NCBI RefSeq assembly: GCF_009646335.1
Contig: NZ_WJBU01000004.1
Span: 62,001 to 126,000, forward strand
Reading direction: 5' to 3'
DNA: 64,000 bases
DNA from: Caenimonas koreensis DSM 17982
Lineage (GTDB): Bacteria; Pseudomonadota; Gammaproteobacteria; Burkholderiales; Burkholderiaceae_C
The notes below the pieces were generated by a model, which was not told the DNA's origin, made no database searches, and saw only the letters and a list, made by a program, of their open reading frames with translations. The translations under genes and the position numbers were made by a program. Positions 1 to 8,145 of this stretch are shown piece after piece. Numbering within the stretch: the first letter of the stretch is position 1; each line of letters begins with the position of its first letter.

Positions 1-1
1 G

Positions 2-730
2 GGCGGCTCGCTTCACATTGCGACCGGTGTGCGCCATGTGGCCAAGGATGAAGACCAGCTCAAGGCAGGCGACTATGTGGTGGTGACCGTGACCGATACG
101 GGTGCCGGCATCGCACCGCAGTTGCTCAGCAAAGTCTTCGATCCGTTCTTCACCACCAAGCCCACCGGCAGCGGCACCGGGCTTGGTTTGAGCCAGGTCT
201 ACGGCTTCGCGCGGCAGTCCAACGGGGTCGCGTTCATTCGCAGCGAGCTCGGCTCGGGCACGACGGTGGAGATGTATTTCCCTGCCGCCGTCGAAGACGA
301 AGCCGAGTGGCAGGAACAGGTGAGTGCGCCATCAATACCGGCGCGGGCCAACCTGCACAAGGTGCTGGTCGTCGAAGACGATGCCGATGTGCGCGGCGTC
401 ATTGTCGAGTGCCTGGGCCTCATTGGTTACGCAGTGACCGAGGCCGCCAATGGCACGGAGGGCCTGGCGGCGCTGCGGCGCGACCGGCCTGATGTGCTCG
501 TGGTCGACTACGCCATGCCGGACATGACGGGCGCTGAAGTGATCAAGCAGGCGCGCGAGCTCCTGGGTGACGACTTGCCAGTCATCCTGGCCACAGGCTA
601 TGCGGACATGGCCGCTGTCGAGCGACTGGCCGGCAAGCCCATCCTGCTGCGCAAGCCGTTCGACATCAAATCGCTGGGCGCTGCAGTGGCACAGGCGCTT
701 GAGGCGACGCGCGAACGCGCCGGCGCCTGA
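2..730 (+). CDS. Hybrid sensor histidine kinase, C-terminal part (ATPase + receiver)
   Basis: Partial gene: the frame is open from the window edge, so the sensor and most of the kinase lie upstream. The first ~90 residues are the end of a HATPase_c domain with the G1 motif DTGAGI, an F-box-like DPFFTTK and the G2 motif GTGLGLS. A linker follows, then a receiver domain with the acidic pair in VVEDDAD, the phospho-acceptor Asp in VVDYAMPDMTG (codon near 506), and the conserved Lys in LRKPF. The kinase would phosphorylate its own receiver and, by family logic, pass phosphate on to a phosphotransfer protein or response regulator. No output domain or partner regulator is visible here, so the signal is unknown. 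The GTG at 29 is only an internal codon. Confidence 0.93.
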   Translation, partial: GGSLHIATGVRHVAKDEDQLKAGDYVVVTVTDTGAGIAPQLLSKVFDPFFTTKPTGSGTGLGLSQVYGFARQSNGVAFIRSELGSGTTVEMYFPAAVEDEAEWQEQVSAPSIPARANLHKVLVVEDDADVRGVIVECLGLIGYAVTEAANGTEGLAALRRDRPDVLVVDYAMPDMTGAEVIKQARELLGDDLPVILATGYADMAAVERLAGKPILLRKPFDIKSLGAAVAQALEATRERAGA

Positions 731-792
731 AACCCGATCGAAGGGCCTGCGCGGTGCGCCGGGGTTGCAGCCGCTGCCATGCACAATAGCTT

Positions 793-1689
793 GTGATTGC
801 CGCTGACGCCACTGCCCAAGACGTGTACGGCCGGCCCGACGGGGGCTGGAGGCTGGCCCTGTACAAGGTCATCTATGAGTCAGACACGGTTGCAGGCCGC
901 CTGTTCGACAAGGTGATCGTGGCTGCGGTCGTGCTCAGCGTGTTGGTGGTGGTGGCCGACAGCGTGCAGTCGCTGCACAAGATGCACTCGAGCCGTTTTG
1001 CGGTGATGGAGTGGACCTTCACGATTCTCTTCAGCATCGAATACGTCGCGCGGCTTCTGGCCGTGAAGAATCCGTGGCGCTACGCACGCAGCTTCTTCGG
1101 CATCGTTGACCTGGTCGCGGTGTTGCCGACTTATCTGGCGCTGTTCGTGCCGGAGCTACACGCGCTGATCGACGTGCGCATCCTCAGGTTGCTGCGCATC
1201 TTCCGGATTTTCCGGCTCACGGCCTATGTCAGCGAATACCAGCTGATGGGCGAAGCGCTGATGGCCAGCCGCCGCAAGATCCTGGTGTTTCTCTCGGCGG
1301 TGCTGATGGTCGCGTTTGTGCTGGGCACGCTGCTTTATGTGGTCGAGGGCCCTGAGCATGGCTTCAACGACATTCCGACTGCTGTCTATTGGGCGATCAC
1401 CACGATCACGACCGTAGGCTTTGGCGACATCACGCCCAAGACCGAACTTGGCCGCCTGATTGCGTCGATCATGATGCTGATCGGCTGGGGCACGCTGGCC
1501 GTGCCCACAGGCATCGTCACCGCCGAGATGACGATACGCCGGCATGCGAGCCATGCGCCGGGTGCGACAGGGCCAATCTCCATGCCGCGTACCTGCGCCG
1601 CGTGCGGTGCGCGTGGTTACGCACCCGAAGCAAATTTTTGCCAGCAGTGTGGTGCGGCCCTTGCGGGCAGCGACACACGATCGGGCTGA
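793..1689 (+). CDS. Voltage-gated potassium channel (6TM ion transporter) with C-terminal zinc ribbon
   Basis: A 298-residue inner-membrane channel subunit. Hydrophobic segments match S1 (about 40-57), S2 (70-90), S3 (102-120), S5 (163-185) and S6 (221-243). S4 (129-142) carries Arg at regular spacing (RILRLLRIFRIFRL), the voltage-sensor signature. The pore loop contains TTVGFGD, the K+ selectivity filter, so K+ rather than Na+ is inferred; family members work as tetramers. The tail has CAACG and CQQCG pairs (Cys 268, 271, 283, 286), a compact zinc ribbon not needed for conduction and possibly regulatory. The start is a GTG at 793 without a strong ribosome site; a slightly later start is possible. 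The gene stands alone between the kinase and a convergent DUF488 gene. Confidence 0.92.
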   Translation: MIAADATAQDVYGRPDGGWRLALYKVIYESDTVAGRLFDKVIVAAVVLSVLVVVADSVQSLHKMHSSRFAVMEWTFTILFSIEYVARLLAVKNPWRYARSFFGIVDLVAVLPTYLALFVPELHALIDVRILRLLRIFRIFRLTAYVSEYQLMGEALMASRRKILVFLSAVLMVAFVLGTLLYVVEGPEHGFNDIPTAVYWAITTITTVGFGDITPKTELGRLIASIMMLIGWGTLAVPTGIVTAEMTIRRHASHAPGATGPISMPRTCAACGARGYAPEANFCQQCGAALAGSDTRSG

Positions 1690-1701
1690 ACCCCGGCGGC
1701 G

Positions 1702-2091
1702 TCAGTCGTCGAATCTGGCGCTTCGCGCGGCGAGCAACTCACGCAAGACGGAGCGGTGGCAGCGGGCTTCGTTCTCGCAATAACAACCCAGGGCGAGTGA
1801 CGTCTGATGCGACATGGCGGCGAGCAAGTCCAGCACGTGACTGGCATCCGGCTGCTTCATCTCGGCGGTGAACTTGCGGCGAAAGGTGTTCCACGACTTC
1901 TCGTCCTGCGCTGCCTGGCCCAATGCCATCAGTTCGGCGCTCGGCGCGAGATTCGGCAACCACGTGTCATAGAAATCACGCGAAGCGAATTCACTTTTGG
2001 GCACGCCGCGCGGCGGTCGCCGCACGGTGCCCAGACGCAGCCCTTCGCCGGGGCTGCGCGGCGTTCCCAATTGCACGATACGGATGCCCAT
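1702..2091 (-). CDS. DUF488 family protein
   Basis: About 129 residues from the ATG at 2091 (MGIRIVQLGT); an upstream in-frame ATG at 2121 would abut the lipid kinase stop and is less likely. The N-terminal strand, the basic segment with PRGVPKSEF, and the C-terminal LGCYCENEARCHRS match the DUF488 pattern, in which a Cys-x-Cys/Cys-His cluster follows a helical middle part. Biochemical function of the family is not established; a nucleic-acid-related role has been guessed because of the basic surface. It lies directly downstream of the lipid kinase on the same strand and converges with the K+ channel gene. No regulatory clue is visible. Confidence 0.8.
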   Translation of the reverse strand: MGIRIVQLGTPRSPGEGLRLGTVRRPPRGVPKSEFASRDFYDTWLPNLAPSAELMALGQAAQDEKSWNTFRRKFTAEMKQPDASHVLDLLAAMSHQTSLALGCYCENEARCHRSVLRELLAARSARFDD

Positions 2092-2120
2092 GACTCGCCT
2101 CCTGTCTGCTGACAGCCGCA

Positions 2121-3035
2121 CTATACGGCGGGTGATTCGCCAGGAAGGCTGGCAGGCACCATCACGCGCAAGGCAGCCGGCCGGATGCGGTAGTGCAGCG
2201 GCGTTTGCATCAGCGTGACTTCGCCATCGGTCGCGACGCGGATGGATCTCTTGTGTGTGTCCACCATGACCGAGGTGGCCGTGAGCATGTCGAAATCGCG
2301 TGCCTGCTCAAGCCGCCCGAACAGCGCGCGAAGGGCCAGCCACACCAGCCCGAAGCGGCCCATGCGGTGCGTGACGTAGAGGCTCAGCTTGCCATCGGCC
2401 AGGCCGGCGCGCTCGCCGATTTCAAAGCCCGTCATCGTGTATTCGTTGTTGCCGATGAAGACGAATGCGCTGCGCCGCTCCAGCTTCTTGCCATCGACTT
2501 CGAAGTGCAGCGACAGCACCGGGTAGCGCTGGGCGGCGCGCAGGCAAGCGTGCAGCAACGCCGCCCATTTGCCGCGGCCCAGGCGCCGCTGCTGCGCCTC
2601 GCGTTCGCGCACGATATCCGGATACAGGCCCAGCCCGGAGTTGTTGATGAAGAGCCGGCCGTTGACTTCGCCGGCATCTACATCCAGAACCTTGCCGCGC
2701 ACGAGCACGTCAATGGCGCCTTCGGCTTCGAGCGGAATGCCCAGGTCCTTCGCGAAGTGGTTGAGCGTGCCCATCGGGATGACGCCCATGGTGACGCCCG
2801 TGCCGGCGACTTGCGATGCCACAGCACTCACCGTGCCGTCACCACCGGCGGCCACGACGAGCGAGGCGCCCTGTTCGATGGCATCGGACGCGGCCCGAGT
2901 GATGTCTTCGCCATCGCGCACGAGCACCGCCCGCGCGTCCAGGCCACGGCGGCGGCATGCCGCCTCCATCTCGCCGGCCCCCTCTGCCGGGCGCCCCTGT
3001 CCGGCCGATGCGTTGGAAATGATGACGGCAAGCAT
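2121..3035 (-). CDS. Diacylglycerol kinase-family lipid kinase
   Basis: 304 residues from MLAVIISNASAG; the reading frame extends upstream but that part has no family similarity and runs toward the neighbour, so the ATG at 3035 is chosen. The nucleotide-binding motif AAGGDGT (about 62-68) and the later GTLNHFAKDLGIP segment are hallmarks of the DAGK catalytic fold (YegS/DgkB/BmrU type). Members phosphorylate diacylglycerol or related lipids with ATP at the inner face of the membrane; the exact substrate cannot be read from sequence. Downstream on the same strand is the DUF488 gene, and upstream is the NADH dehydrogenase gene, 68 bases away. Confidence 0.88.
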   Translation of the reverse strand: MLAVIISNASAGQGRPAEGAGEMEAACRRRGLDARAVLVRDGEDITRAASDAIEQGASLVVAAGGDGTVSAVASQVAGTGVTMGVIPMGTLNHFAKDLGIPLEAEGAIDVLVRGKVLDVDAGEVNGRLFINNSGLGLYPDIVREREAQQRRLGRGKWAALLHACLRAAQRYPVLSLHFEVDGKKLERRSAFVFIGNNEYTMTGFEIGERAGLADGKLSLYVTHRMGRFGLVWLALRALFGRLEQARDFDMLTATSVMVDTHKRSIRVATDGEVTLMQTPLHYRIRPAALRVMVPASLPGESPAV

Positions 3036-3103
3036 CTGTACAGGATGAGGCACGCGCGCGTTGCAGAGTGTCGGAGAACTGCGCGATGCCGCTGTTGCTG
3101 CGC

Positions 3104-4447
3104 CTACAGGTGAGGCGGCTTGTCGATATCGGTGATCACGCGGGCGTAGCGCTGCTTGCTCCAGTAGGCGGACGCCCAGTCGATCAGCACGACGATGCGG
3201 TTGCGAAAACCGATCAGGAAGTAGATGTGCGCAAACAGCCAGAACAGCCACGCGAAGTAGCCGCTGAATTTCAGGTGGCCCGCAGGCGTGGCCACATCGA
3301 CGACCGCAGCATTGCGGCCGATGGTGGCGAGGTTGCCGTAGTCGCGGTAGCGAAACGCCGCGGTGGGCTGGCCTGCGATGCGCCGCAGGATGTTGGCCGC
3401 AGCAACGCGCCCCATCTGCTTGGCGGCGGGCGACACACCGGGTACGGGGCGCGGCTCGTGCCCGCCCAGGTGGCTCTTGGCCGCAGCGAGGTCGCCGATG
3501 ACGCTGATCTCAGGGTGGCCCGCAAGGGACAGATCGGCTTCGACAGCAACCCGCCCTGCGCGATCAGTGGGCAAGCCCAGCGACTGCGCGAGCTGCTTGC
3601 CCAGCGGTGAGGCGGCTACGCCTGCCGCCCACGTGACGCAGTGGGTGGCGATGGTGTACACGTCGCCGGGCGCGGCTGGCTGCACCTGCACGCCATTGGC
3701 GTCGATGGCCGTGACCTTCGCATTCAGCCGCACCTCCACGCCGAGCTTTTGCAGCTGCTGCGTGGCCCGCTCACTGAGTTCAGGCGGCATGGCCTGCAGC
3801 ACGCGCGCGCTGCCTTCCAGCAGGATGATCCGCGCCTTGGCAGGGTCGATGCGGCGGAACTCGCCCGACAGGGTGTGGTGCGCGATCTCGGCGAGGGTGC
3901 CGGCCATTTCCACGCCCGTCGGGCCACCGCCGATCACCACGAAGTTCAGCCACGCGGCCTGCTTCTCCAAGTCGGCTTCCTTCTCGGCAGATTCGAAGGC
4001 GAGCAGGATGCGGCGGCGAATTTCGAAGGCGTCGTCAAGTGTCTTCAGGCCCGGCGCGTAAGGCGCCCAATCGTCGCGGCCGAAATAGCTGTGCGTGGCA
4101 CCGGCGGCGACGATGAGGTGGTCGTAAGGCAGCGCCATGCCGCCCGCGAGCAACACCTGCCGCGAGGCTGGGTCGATGGAAGTCACCTCGCCCAGCAAGC
4201 TGGCCACGTTGGCCTGGCGGCGAAACAGGTGGCGCACAGGCGCTGCGATTGCGGGTGCCGAGAGGCCGGCGGTGGCCACCTGGTAGAGCAGCGGCTGGAA
4301 GAGGTGGTGGTTGGTGCGGTCGACGAGGGTGATATCGACCGGGGCGTGCCTGAGTGCGCGCGTCGCCTCCAGCCCGCCGAAGCCGCAGCCCACGATCACG
4401 ATGCGGGGCTTGTTCGCTGTTGCTGATGTGTTGCTTGCCGATGTCAT
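3104..4447 (-). CDS. ndh: Type II NADH dehydrogenase-like NAD(P)/FAD oxidoreductase
   Basis: A 447-residue flavoprotein. The FAD dinucleotide-binding motif VGCGFGGLEA sits at about 19-28, followed by the NDH-2-typical NHHLFQPLLYQVATAGLS segment. The NADH-binding motif VIGGGPTGVEMAG lies mid-protein, and VIGDLA marks the second FAD contact. The C-terminus has a hydrophobic, aromatic stretch (SGYFAWLFWLFAHIYFLIGF) that anchors NDH-2 enzymes to the membrane. Expected reaction: NADH to quinone electron transfer without proton pumping. The start is taken at MTSASN (4447); an ATG nine codons earlier exists. It is divergent from the methionine synthase gene with only 41 bases between starts. Confidence 0.92.
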   Translation of the reverse strand: MTSASNTSATANKPRIVIVGCGFGGLEATRALRHAPVDITLVDRTNHHLFQPLLYQVATAGLSAPAIAAPVRHLFRRQANVASLLGEVTSIDPASRQVLLAGGMALPYDHLIVAAGATHSYFGRDDWAPYAPGLKTLDDAFEIRRRILLAFESAEKEADLEKQAAWLNFVVIGGGPTGVEMAGTLAEIAHHTLSGEFRRIDPAKARIILLEGSARVLQAMPPELSERATQQLQKLGVEVRLNAKVTAIDANGVQVQPAAPGDVYTIATHCVTWAAGVAASPLGKQLAQSLGLPTDRAGRVAVEADLSLAGHPEISVIGDLAAAKSHLGGHEPRPVPGVSPAAKQMGRVAAANILRRIAGQPTAAFRYRDYGNLATIGRNAAVVDVATPAGHLKFSGYFAWLFWLFAHIYFLIGFRNRIVVLIDWASAYWSKQRYARVITDIDKPPHL

Positions 4448-4488
4448 GGGATGATTATGGGCAAACGACGGCACTCGAAAGGATCCTC

Positions 4489-5508
4489 ATGTTCTCCACC
4501 TGCATCGCGGGCAGCCTGCCCAAGCCCGCCTGGCTTGCCGAAACGCAAAAGCTCTGGCCGCAATGGAAATCGCAGGGCGATGAGTTGAAGCAGGCCAAGG
4601 CTGATGCGACGCTGCTGTGGATCAAGGCGCAGGAAGATGCGGGGCTGGACATCGTGGGCGACGGCGAGCAGTCGCGCCAGCACTTCGTGCATGGCTTCCT
4701 GGAGCAGGTCGAGGGCATCGACTTCGAACACAAGGTGAAGATGGGCATTCGCGACAACCGCTACGACGCGATGGTGCCGCAGGTGGTGGCGCCGCTGCGC
4801 CTGAAGGGCCGCGTGCATGCCTTCGAAGCGCAGCTCGCACGCGCCCACACGAAGAAGAAGCTCAAGTTCACGATGCCCGGGCCCATGACGATTGTCGATA
4901 CGGTGGCCGACAAGTTCTACGGCGACAAGGTGAAGATGGCCTTCGCGTTTGCCGAGATGCTCAACCAGGAGGCGCTTGCGCTGCAGGCCGACGGTGTGGA
5001 CATCATCCAGTTCGATGAGCCCGCATTCAATGTGTACATGAAAGACGCCGCCGACTGGGGCGTGAAGGCACTCGAGCGCGCGGCGCAGGGGCTGACGTGC
5101 ACGACGGCTGTCCACATCTGCTACGGCTACGGCATCCAGGCGAACAACGACTGGAAGAAGACGCTGGGCGAAGAGTGGAAGCAGTATGAGCAGGTGTTCC
5201 CGGCGCTCGCAAAAAGCTCGATCAAGCAGGTGAGCCTGGAGTGCTTCCACTCGCATGTGCCGCCGCACCTGATGAAGCTGCTCGAAGGCAAGGACGTGAT
5301 GGTGGGCGTGATCGACGTGGCGAGCGACGCGATCGAAACGCCGCAGCAGATTGCAGACACGATTGGCACCGCGCTGCAGTTCGTCGCGAAGGACCGCCTG
5401 TTTCCTTGCACCAACTGCGGCCTCGCGCCCATGAGCCGTGAGGTGGCGCTGGCCAAGCTCGATGCACTGGCCAAGGGCGCTGCGCTCGCGCGCCAGAGGT
5501 ACGCATGA
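4489..5508 (+). CDS. Core-MetE-type methionine synthase (MesD-like)
   Basis: 339 residues, about half a full MetE, corresponding to the C-terminal catalytic barrel only. Zinc/homocysteine-site residues are present as HICYGYG, SLECFHSH and CTNCGL (His, Cys, Glu, Cys). The absence of the N-terminal MetE half points to the short methionine synthases that take a methyl group from a donor other than polyglutamyl methyl-folate; the sequence pattern recalls the MesD group, but I could not test that. MesD enzymes are known to need the partner MesX (DUF1852), and no such gene is adjacent. The start at 4489 follows AAAGGA. Its stop overlaps the start of the next gene (ATGA), so the two are probably co-translated. 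Confidence 0.83.
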   Translation: MFSTCIAGSLPKPAWLAETQKLWPQWKSQGDELKQAKADATLLWIKAQEDAGLDIVGDGEQSRQHFVHGFLEQVEGIDFEHKVKMGIRDNRYDAMVPQVVAPLRLKGRVHAFEAQLARAHTKKKLKFTMPGPMTIVDTVADKFYGDKVKMAFAFAEMLNQEALALQADGVDIIQFDEPAFNVYMKDAADWGVKALERAAQGLTCTTAVHICYGYGIQANNDWKKTLGEEWKQYEQVFPALAKSSIKQVSLECFHSHVPPHLMKLLEGKDVMVGVIDVASDAIETPQQIADTIGTALQFVAKDRLFPCTNCGLAPMSREVALAKLDALAKGAALARQRYA

Positions 5509-6659
5509 TGGGGCGTTTGAATCGCAAGGGGCTCGCCCACCTGCGCGACGCGTTCGAGTCGAGTATCGAGCGGGGGCGCATACCGGGCGCGATCACCGTG
5601 GTGGCGCTGGGCGGGCATGTCGAGATGTTCGACACGCTCGGCATGCAGGACCATGCCGCAGGCAAGGCCATGCAGGCCGATGCAATTTTCCGGATCTATT
5701 CGATGACGAAGCCGCTGGTGTCGCTCGCCTCGGTGATGCTGATGGAAGACGGCGTGCTGCAGCCGGTGGACCCGGTGTCGAAATGGCTGCCGGAATTCGC
5801 GGGGCAAAAGGTCGCGATCGAGCAGGGCAGTTCAATCGTTCGCTACGAAAGTGTGCGGCGCGAAGCCACGGTGCACGACCTGCTGCGGCACACCGCAGGC
5901 CTCACGTATGAATTCCTCGGGTCCAGCCCTGTGCAAAAGCTGTACGAGGCTGCCAACGTCACTGACAGGTCACGCACGAACCGCGAGTTCAGCCAGATGT
6001 TTGCGCAGCTGCCGCTGGCGCACCAGCCGGGCAGCTGCTGGCAATACAGCCGTGCCACGGATGTGCTCGGCGCGGTGGTCGAGGCTGCGTCGGGGCAGGC
6101 GCTGGGTGCTTTCATGAAAGAGCGCATCTTTGATCCGCTCGGCATGAAAGACACTTCATTCAACGTGCCGCACGAGCAGCTGCATCGCATGGCCGAGCCT
6201 TTCGCGAATGACCCCGACACGGGCGCGCGTGTTGTGATGATGGACGCGAATGAGACGGCCGCGTATGAGTCGGGCGGCGGTGGCCTGTTTTCCACAGCGG
6301 CTGACTACATCCGCTTCCTGCAACTCATGCGCAACCGCGGCAGCCTCGATGGTGCGAGGCTTGTGTCGCGCAAGGCAGTGGAGTGGATGACATCGGATCA
6401 TCTGGGCGGCATTCCCGCCAATGGCGATCTGCTGCCCGCGGGGCATGGTTTCGGCCTCGGGTTTGCGGTGCGCACTGCTTCGGGCCTGGCACCGCAGCCC
6501 GGCTCGCCCGGCCAGTATTTCTGGAGCGGCATTGGCGGCACGCTGTTCTTCGTCGATCCGGCGGAAGACCTGTTTGCCATGATGCTCACGCAGGCGCCCA
6601 ACCAGCGCATCTACTTTCGCAACCTGTTCCGGCACCTGGTTTACGGCGCGCTGGATTGA
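5505..6659 (+). CDS. Serine hydrolase, class C beta-lactamase/EstB fold
   Basis: 384 residues with the nucleophile motif S66-M-T-K69 in RIYSMTKPL, the second motif Tyr-Ser at 181-182 (WQYSRATDVLG) and a glycine-rich third region near FWSGIGGTLFFVDP. This pattern fits family VIII esterases and class C-like hydrolases rather than a resistance beta-lactamase. No signal peptide is apparent, so it is probably cytoplasmic and likely an esterase or amidase; the substrate is unknown. Start codons at 5505 and 5508 both fit; 5505 overlaps the stop of the methionine synthase gene by four bases. The next gene begins 12 bases downstream after GAGGAGACAAGCCC, so an operon through the cupin and SDR genes is likely. 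Confidence 0.88.
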   Translation: MMGRLNRKGLAHLRDAFESSIERGRIPGAITVVALGGHVEMFDTLGMQDHAAGKAMQADAIFRIYSMTKPLVSLASVMLMEDGVLQPVDPVSKWLPEFAGQKVAIEQGSSIVRYESVRREATVHDLLRHTAGLTYEFLGSSPVQKLYEAANVTDRSRTNREFSQMFAQLPLAHQPGSCWQYSRATDVLGAVVEAASGQALGAFMKERIFDPLGMKDTSFNVPHEQLHRMAEPFANDPDTGARVVMMDANETAAYESGGGGLFSTAADYIRFLQLMRNRGSLDGARLVSRKAVEWMTSDHLGGIPANGDLLPAGHGFGLGFAVRTASGLAPQPGSPGQYFWSGIGGTLFFVDPAEDLFAMMLTQAPNQRIYFRNLFRHLVYGALD

Positions 6660-6671
6660 GGAGACAAGCCC

Positions 6672-7199
6672 ATGGGCAATCACGATCACGGCCATAACCA
6701 CGACCACGGCCACGACCACGGGCAGGACCATTCGCATGACGCGCCCTGGAAGCACGACGGCGTGCGCGTGGTGCCCGGCAACCAGCTCGATGGCAACACG
6801 GCGCAGACGCCGGGCATGGACCGCAAGGCGGCCATCAACTTTGCGCGCGTGGGCGCGCAGAAGCTGTGGGCCGGCACCGTCACGATTCATGCGAATGCGA
6901 AGACGGGTGCGCACCATCACGGCCCGCTCGAAAGCGTGATCTACGTGGTGAAGGGGCGTGCGCGCATGCGCTGGGGCGATCACCTCGAGTTCGTGGCAGA
7001 AGCCGGGCCGGGCGACTTCATCTATGTGCCACCCTATGTGCCGCACCAGGAGATCAATGCCAGCCCCACGGAAGCACTCGAATGCGTGCTGTGCCGCAGC
7101 GACGGTCAGGCGGTGGCGATCAACCTCGACATCGAACCGGCAGAAAAGCCCGAGCAGGTGCTGTGGGTGGACCCGACGCATCCGCAGGGGGGCGTATGA
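6672..7199 (+). CDS. Cupin-domain protein with His/Asp-rich N-terminus
   Basis: 175 residues. The first 23 residues are nearly all His, Asp, Gly and Asn (HDHGHNHDHGHDHG and onward), a metal-chelating tail like those of nickel or zinc handling proteins. The remainder is a single cupin barrel: motif 1 is GAHHHGPLESVIYVVKGRARM with three consecutive His and a Glu, motif 2 is PGDFIYVPPYVPHQE. A mononuclear metal site is therefore expected. Catalytic function is unknown; it may be an oxygenase, isomerase or metal-binding sensor. It is third in a co-directional group after the methionine synthase and hydrolase, and its stop overlaps the start of the SDR gene (ATGA). Confidence 0.85.
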   Translation: MGNHDHGHNHDHGHDHGQDHSHDAPWKHDGVRVVPGNQLDGNTAQTPGMDRKAAINFARVGAQKLWAGTVTIHANAKTGAHHHGPLESVIYVVKGRARMRWGDHLEFVAEAGPGDFIYVPPYVPHQEINASPTEALECVLCRSDGQAVAINLDIEPAEKPEQVLWVDPTHPQGGV

Positions 7200-7999
7200 A
7201 TCCAAAAGCCACTCGTGCGCTCGCACTGATCACCGGTGCTTCTTCGGGCATTGGCGAATCGCTTGCGGGCTGCTTCGCGGCGTCCGGGCACGACGTCGTG
7301 CTGGTCGCGCGCAGCACTGCCAAGCTGCAGGCACTCGCCACGGATCTGGCGGCCACGCATGGTGTGAAGGCTTGGGCCGAACCCTGCGACCTTGCGCAGC
7401 CCGGCGCTGCTGCAGCGCTGGCAGCCACCTTGCGCAAGAAGCGCAGGACGATCGACGTGCTCGTGAACAACGCGGGTGTCCTGTCGCAAGGCGCATTCGT
7501 CAAGATGAAGCCGGCGACGCACGCGCAGATGATCGACTTGAATATCTCCGGGCTCACGGCGCTGCTCGGCGCCTTTCTGCCCGGCATGGTGGAGCGCGGG
7601 CATGGGCGCGTGCTCAACGTCGCTTCGATCGCGTCGTTCCAGCCGGTGCCATCGCTTGCCACGTATGCGGCGACGAAGGCTTACGTGCTGTCGCTCACCG
7701 AGTCGCTGGCCGAAGAGATGAGGGGCACCGGCGTGACGGTCACCGCGTTGTGCCCGGGCGTGACGGCAACGCACATGCTGGCGGCGGCCAAGGACGAGAA
7801 CCCGACGCTGGGGCAACTGCCTTCGTTCCTGATTGGCGACGTTGACGACGTGGCCCGGCAGGGCTTCGAGGCGTGCATGAAGGGCGATGTGATCTGCGTG
7901 CCGGGCGTCGTCAATCGCGCTGCGATGATCGCGTCGCGCTCCACGCCGAAGTGGCTGGTGCGGCGCATCGGCGGCATGCTCGGGCGCAAGGCGAGCTGA
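7196..7999 (+). CDS. SDR-family NAD(P)-dependent oxidoreductase
   Basis: 267 residues from the ATG at 7196, which overlaps the cupin stop. The classical SDR cofactor motif TGASSGIG is at 13-20, NNAG follows in the middle, and the catalytic pattern Ser...YAATK is present (SIASFQ to TYAATKAY). Family members reduce or oxidise alcohols/ketones with NAD(P)H; substrate is not predictable from sequence. A basic C-terminal end (VRRIGGMLGRKAS) follows the Rossmann fold. It is the last gene of the run beginning at 4489; a 146-base gap with a hairpin and a candidate promoter separates it from egtB. Confidence 0.9.
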   Translation: MNPKATRALALITGASSGIGESLAGCFAASGHDVVLVARSTAKLQALATDLAATHGVKAWAEPCDLAQPGAAAALAATLRKKRRTIDVLVNNAGVLSQGAFVKMKPATHAQMIDLNISGLTALLGAFLPGMVERGHGRVLNVASIASFQPVPSLATYAATKAYVLSLTESLAEEMRGTGVTVTALCPGVTATHMLAAAKDENPTLGQLPSFLIGDVDDVARQGFEACMKGDVICVPGVVNRAAMIASRSTPKWLVRRIGGMLGRKAS

Positions 8000-8050
8000 G
8001 CCATTCCTGTCAGTAGACTTCGCTTCTTGCGGCGCGAAGCCTGCCCGGGC

Positions 8051-8080
8051 AAGACAAATTTCATCTGCCTATGCTGTAAT
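8051..8080 (+). promoter_or_regulatory. Candidate promoter of the egtB operon
   Basis: AAGACA (8051-8056), an 18-base spacer and TGTAAT (8075-8080) preceded by TGC, an extended -10 arrangement. It lies 65 bases before the EgtB start. A weak dyad (CTTCGC 8018-8023 with GCGAAG 8034-8039) just upstream may end the SDR transcript. Sigma-70 consensus only; no transcript data. Confidence 0.35.
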
Positions 8081-8145
8081 GAAATTGAACCGGTTTCGAC
8101 TGATGTCGTACTCGACAAGCCGGATGAAACCAGGAGACTCGCCGC

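Noticed and set aside
5505..6659. Antibiotic-resistance beta-lactamase
   Set aside because: SMTK and YS motifs fit EstB/class C-like esterases, and there is no signal peptide for export to the periplasm.
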